Source: an uncultured Opitutales bacterium (GTDB lineage Bacteria > Verrucomicrobiota > Verrucomicrobiia > Opitutales > Intestinicryptomonadaceae). From it: 64,000 nucleotides of DNA. Shown piece after piece: positions 41,941-49,480 of this stretch. The notes beneath the pieces were generated by a model. That model was given only the letters and a program-made list of their open reading frames with translations. It was not told the origin of the DNA and ran no database searches. Each line of letters starts with the position of its first letter. The first letter of the stretch is position 1. The position numbers and the translations under genes were made by a program. Where the stretch lies: contig CALXLX010000051.1 in assembly GCA_944389315.1 (NCBI GenBank), forward strand, positions 1-64,000. The letters are read 5' to 3'.

Positions 41941-42378
41941 TTAAAAATTTTCCCCGCGCGTATGTACGCAAAAATTTTTTTGAATTTTATTTTAGAGAGA
42001 GCGAAAAAAATTTTTTGCGCGGAAGTTTTTTTGTTGCAAAAAATTTTTCACGGCAACATATTGCACTTGGCAAAGTTAAAAATTCATAGCCGCCTTCTCA
42101 AATTAAAAAATGTTTTTAGGGAAAAATAAAGTATCGACAAAAGCGTTTTATGCGGACGCTTTGGGAAGGCATCTCTCTCTCTTTAAAAACTTGCGAAGTT
42201 CCATTTGCTGCCGTTATGATTGCGGGCAAGTTTCAACTGCATTTTTTAGTATTTTATATTTTGAAAAGTTTTTAGATATTTTCGCGGAGACTCCGTCGCA
42301 AGACGGGTTTTTCGGGCGCTTTCTGCGTGCGATAAACTCCGCGATCAACAAAAAAATAAACCAAAATACATAAATACC
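41941..42378. other. AT-rich upstream region of the histone-like gene
   Basis: Continues the AT-rich region with more A/T-run palindromes (for example around 41965-42055) and a possible hairpin near 42283-42312 (GGAGACTCCGTCGC region). No convincing gene. It probably holds the promoter of the histone-like gene. Confidence 0.4.
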
Positions 42379-42678
42379 ATGGCAGTAAAAAAAGCAGCAC
42401 CCAAGAAAACAGCAGCAAAGAAGGCTCCCGCTAAGAAGGCGGTAGCCAAGAAGGCCCCCGCCAAGAAAGCCCCGGCGAAGAAAGCTCCCGCGAAGAAGGC
42501 TCCGGCCAAGAAAGTGGCAGCGAAGAAAGCCCCGGCGAAAAAAGCTCCCGCCAAGAAGGCTCCGGCTAAGAAGGTGGCAGCGAAAAAAGCTCCCGCCAAG
42601 AAGGCTCCGGCTAAGAAGGTGGCAGCGAAGAAGGCTCCGGCAAAAAAGGCTTGCAGAAAGTGCGGCTGCAAAAAGTAG
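42379..42678 (+). CDS. Lys/Ala/Pro-repeat histone H1-like (Hc2-like) DNA-binding protein
   Basis: A 99-residue protein made almost only of repeats of the type KKAPA and KKVAA, with lysine near 40 percent. It resembles the C-terminal tails of eukaryotic H1 and bacterial H1-like proteins such as chlamydial Hc2, which condense DNA. It ends with a distinctive Cys-bearing segment (CRKCGCKK) that could bind metal or form disulfides. The repeat is also visible at the DNA level, so repeat number may vary between strains. A strong terminator follows. Confidence 0.85.
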   Translation: MAVKKAAPKKTAAKKAPAKKAVAKKAPAKKAPAKKAPAKKAPAKKVAAKKAPAKKAPAKKAPAKKVAAKKAPAKKAPAKKVAAKKAPAKKACRKCGCKK

Positions 42679-42724
42679 TCCGCAAACGGCTCGCACGGCG
42701 CATAGCGCGCCGCGTGCGCCTTTG

Positions 42725-42764
42725 GACGGCGCAAGGGTACAAGCCTTTGCGCCGTCATTTTTTT
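42725..42764 (+). terminator. Rho-independent terminator after the histone-like gene
   Basis: Inverted repeat GACGGCGCAA ... TTGCGCCGTC with a short loop, followed by ATTTTTTT, 46 bases after the stop codon. Confidence 0.9.
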
Positions 42765-42784
42765 ATTGGCCTTGGATAATTGAA

Positions 42785-42965
42785 ATCTTAGAGGACAATT
42801 TCTCCGGGAATCTAAAGAATATGGCGTTTGGATTGTAGTTCCAGGGAGATTCGCGGGGCTTTTGGAGTCTCTGCAGGCTTTTGTCGGGGAAACAGCCTCA
42901 AAAAAATATGTCCAGCAGGCGGGGGGATTCTTGCGGATAGGAAATCCGGCGGGGCGCCGGATTCT
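42785..42965 (+). ncRNA. Candidate long-hairpin small RNA
   Basis: Between the terminator and the aminotransferase gene a -10-like GATAAT (about 42773-42778) is followed by a segment whose ends can pair imperfectly: ATTTCTCCGGGAATC (from 42798) with GATTCTTGCGGATAGGAAAT (to about 42944). Internal hairpins are possible (CAGGGAGA with GTCTCTG). A G+C-rich hairpin AATCCGGC ... GCCGGATT ends the segment at about 42963. The long interrupted stem of ~150-180 bases is the general plan of 6S RNA, but I cannot confirm that. Confidence 0.25.
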
Positions 42966-43165
42966 TGCGCCTTGCGATGCATAAGGGCTTATGTTTTTTC
43001 GGCGCGCACTATTGTTCCAATGATATTTATAGGCGTTTTTTTGTGTTTTCGACCGCAAGGGGTATCTTATTGCTTGATTTTTTTCCGTTCGGTTTCATTC
43101 TTTTCTCTCCGGTTTAACAAAGGCGTCGGGAGTTTTGTTTGAAACTCTATACGCGCAAAAAGATT
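42966..43165. other. Upstream region of the aspartate-aminotransferase-like gene
   Basis: No gene is supported. The stretch is moderately AT-rich and is expected to hold the promoter of the aminotransferase-tsaE operon; no clear promoter boxes could be assigned. Confidence 0.3.
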
Positions 43166-44347
43166 ATGAACAGCAGATTGTCAAACTGGGCACTTAACAT
43201 ATCTCCGTCTCCTACGCTGGCGGTTGATTCAAAGGCAAAAGCATTAAAGGCGGAAGGCAAGGACGTTTGCGGCTTCGGCGCGGGCGAACCTAATTTCGAC
43301 ACTCCCGACTTTATAAAGGAGGCCTGCATCAAGGCTATCGAGGCGGGAAAGACAAAGTATATCCCCGCGGCTGGGCTTCCCGATCTGCGGGAGGCTCTTG
43401 CGGCCTTCTACCGCGACGAAAAGCACATAGGCGGAGTTAAGGCTTCGGACATAATAATAAGCTCGGGCGGTAAATTCACCTGCTATCTTGCTATTCTGGC
43501 GGTCTGCGGAGTCGGCGACGAGGTTGTCATACCCGCGCCCTATTGGGTAAGCTATCCGGAGATGGTGAAGCTTGCGGGGGCTACCCCCGTATTTGTCTCC
43601 TGTTCGGACGAGTCGGATTTCAAGATAACTCCCGCCCAGCTCGAGGCGGCAATCACGCCCAAGACGAAGATGTTCATACTTACCAGCCCGTCGAATCCGA
43701 CTGGCGCGGTGTATTCGAGGGACGAGCTCAAGGCGCTGGCTGACGTTGCGATAAAACACGACATATTTATTCTTTCCGACGAAATCTACGAGTTTTTAAC
43801 GTACGACGGGGTCGAGTCTGTAAGCCCGGCGTCATTTTCGGCGGAGGCCCGGGAGCATGTAATTATTGCGTCGGGTTTCAGCAAGTCCTATGCGATGACC
43901 GGCTGGAGGCTCGGGACTTTGTGCGCTCCTTCGGACGTTGCGGCAGCGGTGTCGAAACTTCAGAGCCAGACTACCTCGAATGCCACTACATTTGCTCAGT
44001 ACGGCGCCCTCGAGGTATTCAAGCGCCCTGGAGAAGCAAAGCGCGCCAGGGAGGAAATGTTAAAAGTTTTCGACCGCAGGAGAATAACCCTTCTGGACGG
44101 GCTCAATGCCATAGACGGAATTTCCTGCCGCAGGGCTAAGGGGGCTTTTTATCTGTTCCCGAACATTTCCAAATTCGGAATGAGTTCCTCGGAGTTTTGC
44201 GCGAAGATTCTCGAGAAGGAGCTTGTTGCGATTGTCCCGGGAGTGGCGTTCGGGGCTGACGGCAACATAAGGTTCAGCTATGCCGTAGGTGACGATGTCA
44301 TATCAAAGGGTCTTGAGCGCATATCGCGCTTCTGCGCCTCGCTATGA
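43166..44347 (+). CDS. Aspartate aminotransferase-like class I aminotransferase
   Basis: A 393-residue fold-type I enzyme. It opens [23 protein letters not shown] and has the hallmark [43 protein letters not shown] and the PLP-lysine motif [17 protein letters not shown]. This is the AspB/AAT-Ibeta type, which transaminates aspartate and often prephenate. The ATG at 43166 is preferred to an in-frame TTG at 43139. tsaE overlaps its end by 4 bases. Confidence 0.92.
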   Translation: MNSRLSNWALNISPSPTLAVDSKAKALKAEGKDVCGFGAGEPNFDTPDFIKEACIKAIEAGKTKYIPAAGLPDLREALAAFYRDEKHIGGVKASDIIISSGGKFTCYLAILAVCGVGDEVVIPAPYWVSYPEMVKLAGATPVFVSCSDESDFKITPAQLEAAITPKTKMFILTSPSNPTGAVYSRDELKALADVAIKHDIFILSDEIYEFLTYDGVESVSPASFSAEAREHVIIASGFSKSYAMTGWRLGTLCAPSDVAAAVSKLQSQTTSNATTFAQYGALEVFKRPGEAKRAREEMLKVFDRRRITLLDGLNAIDGISCRRAKGAFYLFPNISKFGMSSSEFCAKILEKELVAIVPGVAFGADGNIRFSYAVGDDVISKGLERISRFCASL

Positions 44348-44781
44348 GTTCTATCTCGGATTTCTCCGGTACGCACATCACGCGCGGGCGCGAGGAAACC
44401 GTGCGCTTGGGCGAGGATTTCGCCCGCGCGCTTCCGCCCTGCGCGACTTTGGCTCTCTACGGAGATCTGGGCAGCGGCAAGACTACTTTCGCCAAGGGCC
44501 TTGCGGCGGGGCTCGGCGTGGAGGATACGGTGAAGAGTCCGTCGTTTAATATATATTGCGTATATTCGGGCAGGGATAGGGCGTTTGTGCACATGGACGC
44601 CTACAGGCTTCAGTCGCCTGCCGCGTACGACGACTTGCTCATAGACGAGATAGCACCAGACCCAAAGATACTATGCGTGGAATGGCCGGAGAATGTTGAG
44701 CCTTCGCTGCCCGCGGATACGGTGAAAATTTTCTTTTCCATTCTGCCGGATTCCTCCCATATGATAGACGTAAAGGTCTGA
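44344..44781 (+). CDS. tsaE: tRNA threonylcarbamoyladenosine biosynthesis ATPase
   Basis: A 145-residue TsaE, the ATPase that recycles the TsaB-TsaD complex making t6A37 on ANN-decoding tRNAs. Walker [18 protein letters not shown], followed by [12 protein letters not shown] and [10 protein letters not shown], and VEWPENV are all characteristic. Its start overlaps the aminotransferase stop by 4 bases. A tsaB-like gene is found at 48.8 kb; tsaD is outside the window. Confidence 0.93.
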   Translation: MSSISDFSGTHITRGREETVRLGEDFARALPPCATLALYGDLGSGKTTFAKGLAAGLGVEDTVKSPSFNIYCVYSGRDRAFVHMDAYRLQSPAAYDDLLIDEIAPDPKILCVEWPENVEPSLPADTVKIFFSILPDSSHMIDVKV

Positions 44782-44787
44782 CTTTAG

Positions 44788-44816
44788 AGGGCTATGGGTT
44801 CACCAAGCCCTTTTTT
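44788..44816 (+). terminator. Rho-independent terminator after tsaE
   Basis: AGGGCT ... AGCCCT stem with a 12-base loop, followed by six T, immediately after the tsaE stop codon. Confidence 0.85.
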
Positions 44817-44916
44817 CTGCAAGGCATGATTCTGGCGGGGGAGGGAAAATTGCGCCGGTTTTTTCCGGAAAAATTTGTTCGCTAAGAGCCGGTAAATATA
44901 TTTTTTTATAGAAAAG

Positions 44917-45432
44917 ATGAGATTGTTTCTTCTAAGGCACGCCCATGCGAGGGACACTTGGCCCGATGAAACGCGCCATCTCAGCGCGCGCGGGCTTAAC
45001 CAGATAAAAAAGCTGTTCTCCACGCTGGACAAGTCTATGTTCTCGGACGTCGTGCAGATCTGGCATAGCCCTTATCTCAGGGCAAGGCAGACTGCGGAAG
45101 AGTTTAAGCGCATCGCCTCCATAGGCGCTCCGCTTGTTGAAAACGCGTTCTTGCGCCCTGCGGATTCCGCGGAGAACACCGCAAAAGACATAGCCATGCT
45201 ATCGTCTTTCGGGGGTGATTTGATGATAGTCGGGCATAATCCGCACCTTGAGCAGCTTTCGGATATACTCCTTGGCTCTGGCTCGGATTGCGGCAAGACG
45301 ATGTTCCACAAATGCACCCTTGCAATGTACATACTCTCAGAAGCTCCCGGGGTGTCTTCTCCATACGGCAGGTGGACTTTGTCCTTCCTAATATCGCCCT
45401 GCGTTTTAAACGCCGAAGATTTTGACTCTTAA
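44917..45432 (+). CDS. SixA-like histidine phosphatase
   Basis: A 171-residue member of the histidine-phosphatase superfamily, SixA type. The catalytic histidine is in FLLRHAHARDTW, the second conserved arginine in WHSPYLRARQTAEEF, and the second histidine in MIVGHNPHLEQLSDILL. SixA removes phosphate from histidines of phosphorelay or PTS proteins; in E. coli it acts on NPr. HPr and RpoN are both encoded in this window, so an HPr-like target is conceivable but not shown. Confidence 0.82.
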   Translation: MRLFLLRHAHARDTWPDETRHLSARGLNQIKKLFSTLDKSMFSDVVQIWHSPYLRARQTAEEFKRIASIGAPLVENAFLRPADSAENTAKDIAMLSSFGGDLMIVGHNPHLEQLSDILLGSGSDCGKTMFHKCTLAMYILSEAPGVSSPYGRWTLSFLISPCVLNAEDFDS

Positions 45433-45605
45433 ATAAGATCTCAAAGCCTTGACGCGTCTTTCTTGTGCAAACGCCGCCAAAGCATGCTTGTCAGCTTCTA
45501 TGGCATTTTGCGTTGCGTCGGTTTGCCGCAACCGACCCATGCAAGGGAATAAGAAACTTTTAGGGGAGTCTTTTTAATTTGGAAATATTCAATATAGGTT
45601 CTTTA

Positions 45606-46841
45606 TCAGAACCTGAATAGCCTGTCTGCCTTGCGCACGGGAGAGGGCGTCTTTAGAGTTATTACGTTTCCCTTCTCCGCCGAGTCGGCGGGTTTTGAGT
45701 CTATGAAAAACGATTCGGCATTCATTTTTAGGAAACCCGTCTTTGCGCCTTCAAACTGTATTTCGTCCCCGGCTTTTAAAGACGAGTTGTCTATGGATAT
45801 CTCGGCGACTCCCGCTTTGGGGTAATATTTTAAGACGTGTCCCAATATAATTTTGCGCTTTCGCGTCTGTACGCCTTTGCTCGTCCAGTCGCCCATGGGC
45901 CTGCCGTGGTAGAATCCGTCGGAAAAGCCGCGGTTGAACACGTCCATCAATGGCTCGACAAGCGGCTTTTGAAACTCCGCGTAGCCTTCTAAATTCCTGT
46001 TCTTTGCGATGAAATCTAGCGCGCTTCTATATGCCCTGACTGTCTCATAGACATATTCTGCGTTTCTGCTGCGCCCCTCTATCTTTAGGCTGTCAACGCC
46101 GGCCGAAACAAGCTTGTCTAGAAAGGGAAGGGTACATAGGTCCTTAGGGCTTAACACATAGCTTGGGCCGAGCCTGTAGGAGAAGCGCGGGTCCGAAGGG
46201 TCTGAAATTAAATATTCCCTACGGCAGGGCTGCGCGCATGCCCCCCTGTTTGCGCTCTTCCCGCAGGAAAATTCCGACATGAAACACCTGCCGCTTTCGG
46301 ATACGCACATGGCCCCGTGGGCGAAGACCTCTATGCGTATCTTTGAAGCGGCCTCCCGTCCGAGCTTTTTTCTTAGCGAAGCGCGCATCTTCTTTATGCC
46401 GTCCAAGGAACATTCACGCGCAAGCACAAAACGGCGTATCCCGAATTTCTCGTAATATTCCGCAACAGCTTCTGCGTTTGCCACAGAAGCCTGTGTCGAC
46501 AGGAAAACCTCCATCCCCATGTCCCTTGCAAGCCTTATTGCGCCAAAATCCCATGCTATCAGCGCGTCTATTCCGCAATTTTTTGCGCACTTTATGATGC
46601 GCTTGAGCATGGACATATCCCTGTCGAAGAAAATTGTGTTCAAGGCCAAGTAGGCCTTTGCTCCGGCTTCCGAGCAGATTTTTCTTATCCGCTTTAGATC
46701 TGCTAGGGAAAAGTTGCGCGCGCCAGCGCGCATGTTTGCCCCCTTTACGCCGAAGTAAACGGCGTCTGCGCCGGCTTTTAAAGCGGCGTCAAGGCAGGTG
46801 AAATCCCCCGCAGGGGCCATGAGCTCGGGAATCTTTCGCAT
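45606..46841 (-). CDS. U32-family peptidase/tRNA hydroxylation-like protein
   Basis: A 411-residue protein of family U32. It opens PELMAPAGDFTCLDAALKAGADAVYFG, has the Cys-rich motif GRCFMSEFSCGKSANRGACAQPCRREY, and LSPKDLCTLPFLDKLVSAGVDSLKIEGR. Several U32 members (TrhP/YegQ, RlhA, UbiU/V) are now known to hydroxylate RNA or ubiquinone and use an iron-sulfur cluster held by such cysteines; the collagenase annotation is historical. A 67-residue DUF6485 gene lies 6 bases upstream in the same operon. Confidence 0.9.
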   Translation of the reverse strand: MRKIPELMAPAGDFTCLDAALKAGADAVYFGVKGANMRAGARNFSLADLKRIRKICSEAGAKAYLALNTIFFDRDMSMLKRIIKCAKNCGIDALIAWDFGAIRLARDMGMEVFLSTQASVANAEAVAEYYEKFGIRRFVLARECSLDGIKKMRASLRKKLGREAASKIRIEVFAHGAMCVSESGRCFMSEFSCGKSANRGACAQPCRREYLISDPSDPRFSYRLGPSYVLSPKDLCTLPFLDKLVSAGVDSLKIEGRSRNAEYVYETVRAYRSALDFIAKNRNLEGYAEFQKPLVEPLMDVFNRGFSDGFYHGRPMGDWTSKGVQTRKRKIILGHVLKYYPKAGVAEISIDNSSLKAGDEIQFEGAKTGFLKMNAESFFIDSKPADSAEKGNVITLKTPSPVRKADRLFRF

Positions 46842-46847
46842 GGGGAA

Positions 46848-47051
46848 TTAGATTTTCCCCTCGTTTACGAGGCGGGCAAAGTGCTCGAAAGAGCGGTCGT
46901 AGGTCTTTTCGGCCTCGGGAGGAAAGAAGCATGCGGGAAGCTGCCTGCGCTCCGCATGCCGCTTGACACACTCGCAGCACAGACCCTGTTTGGGGCATCC
47001 GTCGTATGTGCACTTGCAGCGTTTGAGATTTTCCGTTCTTTTACATTCCAT
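46848..47051 (-). CDS. DUF6485 family small Cys-rich protein
   Basis: A 67-residue protein with eight cysteines, including CKCTYDGC, CCEC and the closing LPACFFPPEAEKTYDRSFEHF. These match DUF6485, a small family of likely metal-binding proteins of unknown function. It lies 6 bases upstream of the U32 gene on the same strand, so it may help the U32 enzyme (for example metal or cluster delivery); this is inference from position. Confidence 0.75.
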   Translation of the reverse strand: MECKRTENLKRCKCTYDGCPKQGLCCECVKRHAERRQLPACFFPPEAEKTYDRSFEHFARLVNEGKI

Positions 47052-47080
47052 ATGCTATAAGCTATGCCTGTTTTTATCGC

Positions 47081-47167
47081 GGGCAATCAAAATTTCCCTT
47101 CGGGGAGATTAAAATTTCCCTCTGGGGAGATTAAAATTTCCCTCTGGGCAATCAAAATTTTCCCTCC
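47081..47167. repeat. Tandem ~22-bp repeats between the DUF6485-U32 operon and rpoN
   Basis: Four consecutive units of 21-22 bases: two identical GGGGAGATTAAAATTTCCC (+TCT) copies flanked by two variants beginning GGGCAATCAAAATTT. Each unit is an imperfect palindrome centred on the A/T core (GGGA.ATT ... AAATTTCCC). The array lies 30 bases upstream of DUF6485 and 62 bases upstream of rpoN, so it may be a binding-site array affecting both divergent transcripts. It is not a CRISPR: no spacers are present. Confidence 0.8.
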
Positions 47168-47228
47168 GAGAAAGTATGCTTGAAAGCGGAGCGCCTTTGG
47201 ATTTTTATCTTTGTCTAAAACGCATAAA

Positions 47229-48683
47229 ATGCAGCAGGATTTGTCCCAGTCTCAGAAGGTGGAGCAGAGGTTGTCGTTGACGCCCCAGCTGAAACGGAGT
47301 CTGGAGATTTTGCAGGTGCCGTCGCTGGAATTGGAGGCTCTTGTGGCGAGGGAGCTGAGCTCAAACCCGCTGATTGAAGTTGTCGGCGCCGGCGACGAGG
47401 GCATAATATGCCCGCTAGATCCGCAAAAACAGCCCAAAAGCGGGCTTTCCGAGGGGGATTTTGACGATTCCCCCGATACCTCGTCCAACGGCGGGGAGAT
47501 AATACCGCGCGGGGAGGACTACTCAGAATATATGGAGGATTCCGGCGCGGATTCCCGGGAGGCAAACTCCCGGCGCGACTACATATTCAATTCCGTGGAG
47601 CAGAGGGAGTCCGCCATAGAGAATATATTGAGGCAGGCGTATCTCGACGCTCCCGACAAATCCACCGCAAACGCCTGCGCGTTTCTCGTCTCTCTGATGG
47701 ACGAACGCGGTTTTGTGCCCGAGGACGCTCTCGACAGAACCGAAAAAGCCGGATTCTCAAAGAGCGAGGCCTCGCGCGCGCTCGAGCTTCTCAGGGGCAT
47801 GGCGCCTTCTGGCATAGGCGCCTTCGACATGCGCGACAGCCTCATGCTTCAGCTTGAGCACATGGGCAGGGTGGATTCTGTCGCCTATAGGATTTTGCGC
47901 GACCATTACCAGCTTTTGCTGAAGCGCAGGATTTCGGAGATAGCCTCTCTAATGAGGATAGGCACGTCGGAGGTGGAGGAGGCAATCAATTCTCTATCCG
48001 AATTGAAAACCTCGCCGCTGAGGGATTTTGAAAGCCAGCAGAGCGACTATGTCTGCGTAGACCTCGTAGCCCGCCGCGGGGAGGACGGCCTGTGGCGCGC
48101 GCAGCTTACAAACGAGCGCATACCCGAGCTGCGCATAAATACGGACTACCGCAATATGCTCGCCCTCGGCAAACTCGGCAAAGAGGCGCGCGCGTACGTC
48201 GGGGAAAAGACCCGCGAGGGAAGGTTTTTAATAAACGCAATAGCCCACAGGCAGCGCACGCTAAAAAATATAGGAGACCAGATTTGCATGAGGCAGTCGT
48301 CCTTCTTTTCTGGCGGCGGCTTCGGCGCGCTGAAACCGCTGACTATGCAGACGGTTGCGGAGGCTCTTGATTTGCATCCCACCACCGTAAGCAGGGCCGT
48401 CAGCGAAAAATACATGCAAACGCCTTTCGGGGTTGTTCCGCTTAAGAGGTTTTTCGTATCTTCGGTTTCCTCGGCAGACGGCACGGACGACGTCTCCAAC
48501 GCAGCGGTAAAGAGCCTGATAGAGGAGATTATCGGCGGTGAATCCGCGGCGAATCCGCTGAGCGATTCCGAAATAGCGGATATTCTGAAGAAGTCGCACA
48601 ATATGTCAGTTGCCAGAAGGACCGTCGCAAAATATAGGGACAGCCTGGGTATACCTCCCAAGTCTATGCGGAGGAGATACTAG
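47229..48683 (+). CDS. rpoN: RNA polymerase sigma-54 factor
   Basis: A 484-residue RpoN. Region I is Gln/Leu-rich (QQDLSQSQKVEQRLSLTPQLKRSLEILQVPSLELEALV), followed by an acidic region II (about 70-115), the core-binding domain, a helix-turn-helix (TVAEALDLHPTTVSRAVSEKYMQTPFGVVPLKRF) and the C-terminal RpoN box VARRTVAKYRDSLGIPP. It directs transcription from -24/-12 promoters with enhancer-binding activators; none is encoded in the window. An in-frame TTG lies six codons upstream of the chosen ATG. Confidence 0.96.
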   Translation: MQQDLSQSQKVEQRLSLTPQLKRSLEILQVPSLELEALVARELSSNPLIEVVGAGDEGIICPLDPQKQPKSGLSEGDFDDSPDTSSNGGEIIPRGEDYSEYMEDSGADSREANSRRDYIFNSVEQRESAIENILRQAYLDAPDKSTANACAFLVSLMDERGFVPEDALDRTEKAGFSKSEASRALELLRGMAPSGIGAFDMRDSLMLQLEHMGRVDSVAYRILRDHYQLLLKRRISEIASLMRIGTSEVEEAINSLSELKTSPLRDFESQQSDYVCVDLVARRGEDGLWRAQLTNERIPELRINTDYRNMLALGKLGKEARAYVGEKTREGRFLINAIAHRQRTLKNIGDQICMRQSSFFSGGGFGALKPLTMQTVAEALDLHPTTVSRAVSEKYMQTPFGVVPLKRFFVSSVSSADGTDDVSNAAVKSLIEEIIGGESAANPLSDSEIADILKKSHNMSVARRTVAKYRDSLGIPPKSMRRRY

Positions 48684-48766
48684 GCGTTGCGGTTATGCAG
48701 CGGGAAACATTGTTATAAATTTGCTCGCAAAATGTTCGGACAAGGGCTTATATTCCGCCGAAATTT

Positions 48767-49480
48767 ATGAATTCTTCGGAAGAAATTTTAGAGAAAATTT
48801 CGCCCGGGCAAATCCGCAGCGCGCTGCTGGCGGACACATGTTTCGGGAGGGTTTCGGTCGGTCTTGTGTCCGGCGGAAAATTTGCGGTGGAGCTGTCGGC
48901 CGAGGGCGGCGCGATGGAGAATTTCTTTCCGCTGCTGTCAGAGCTTTCCGAAAAATCTTCCGTGCGATTGTCTTCGATAGAGGCCTTCGGGCTTTGCGAC
49001 GGGGTCGGGTCGGTGCTCGGCATAAGGGTTTCTTCGGCGGCGCTTTCAACCATGGCGCTGGCCTGCGGCGGGCGCAAAACATTGTTTACATGGAACCTCT
49101 TTGACGCCGCCAGGGCAAACGCCGACGAACTGTGCAAAAGCGGCGGGGATTACGCCGTGGCGGCACCGTCTCGCAAGAATTTTATAAACGCCATATGGCG
49201 CGAAGGCGGAGTGCGCGGTGAGGCCGAGCTCGAATGCGGGGCATTCGCGGAAAGATTCTCGGCTGGCAAGGCGCGCCTATTCTATATAAACCAAAGGCCC
49301 GTTTCCGACGGCCGGCTCTCGTTTCTCGAAACGGCCGAGACCATGCGGCTTTCTTTGGAAGATGTCTGGAAATACGCCTGCGAGGGCCTTGTTGAAATGC
49401 GCCGCAGGAGCATTCCGCCCGACGCTCTGCTGCTGTCGAAAAGGGAATACGTCAAATGGAACTCTCAAGCACGCATATAA
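48767..49480 (+). CDS. Divergent TsaB-like protein (t6A synthesis)
   Basis: A 237-residue protein. Its first ~120 residues align in pattern with TsaB: LLADTCFGRVSVGLVSGGKFA (canonical ALDTSTxxxSVAL), AMENFFPLLSELSEKSSV, and SIEAFGLCDGVGSVLGIRVSSAALSTMALA (canonical GPGSFTGLRIG). TsaB is the scaffold partner of TsaD in t6A37 synthesis. The rest is divergent. The neighbouring alanine-racemase-like gene overlaps its end by 25 bases; tsaB and alr are neighbours in many bacteria, which supports the call. Confidence 0.65.
   Translation: MNSSEEILEKISPGQIRSALLADTCFGRVSVGLVSGGKFAVELSAEGGAMENFFPLLSELSEKSSVRLSSIEAFGLCDGVGSVLGIRVSSAALSTMALACGGRKTLFTWNLFDAARANADELCKSGGDYAVAAPSRKNFINAIWREGGVRGEAELECGAFAERFSAGKARLFYINQRPVSDGRLSFLETAETMRLSLEDVWKYACEGLVEMRRRSIPPDALLLSKREYVKWNSQARI

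Noticed and set aside
42345-43058. Minus-strand Ala/Gly-rich open frame
   Set aside because: It is the reverse of the KKAPA-type repeats of the histone-like gene and has no independent support.
47081-47167. CRISPR-like repeats
   Set aside because: The units are directly adjacent with no unique spacers and no cas genes are nearby; a tandem repeat is the better description.
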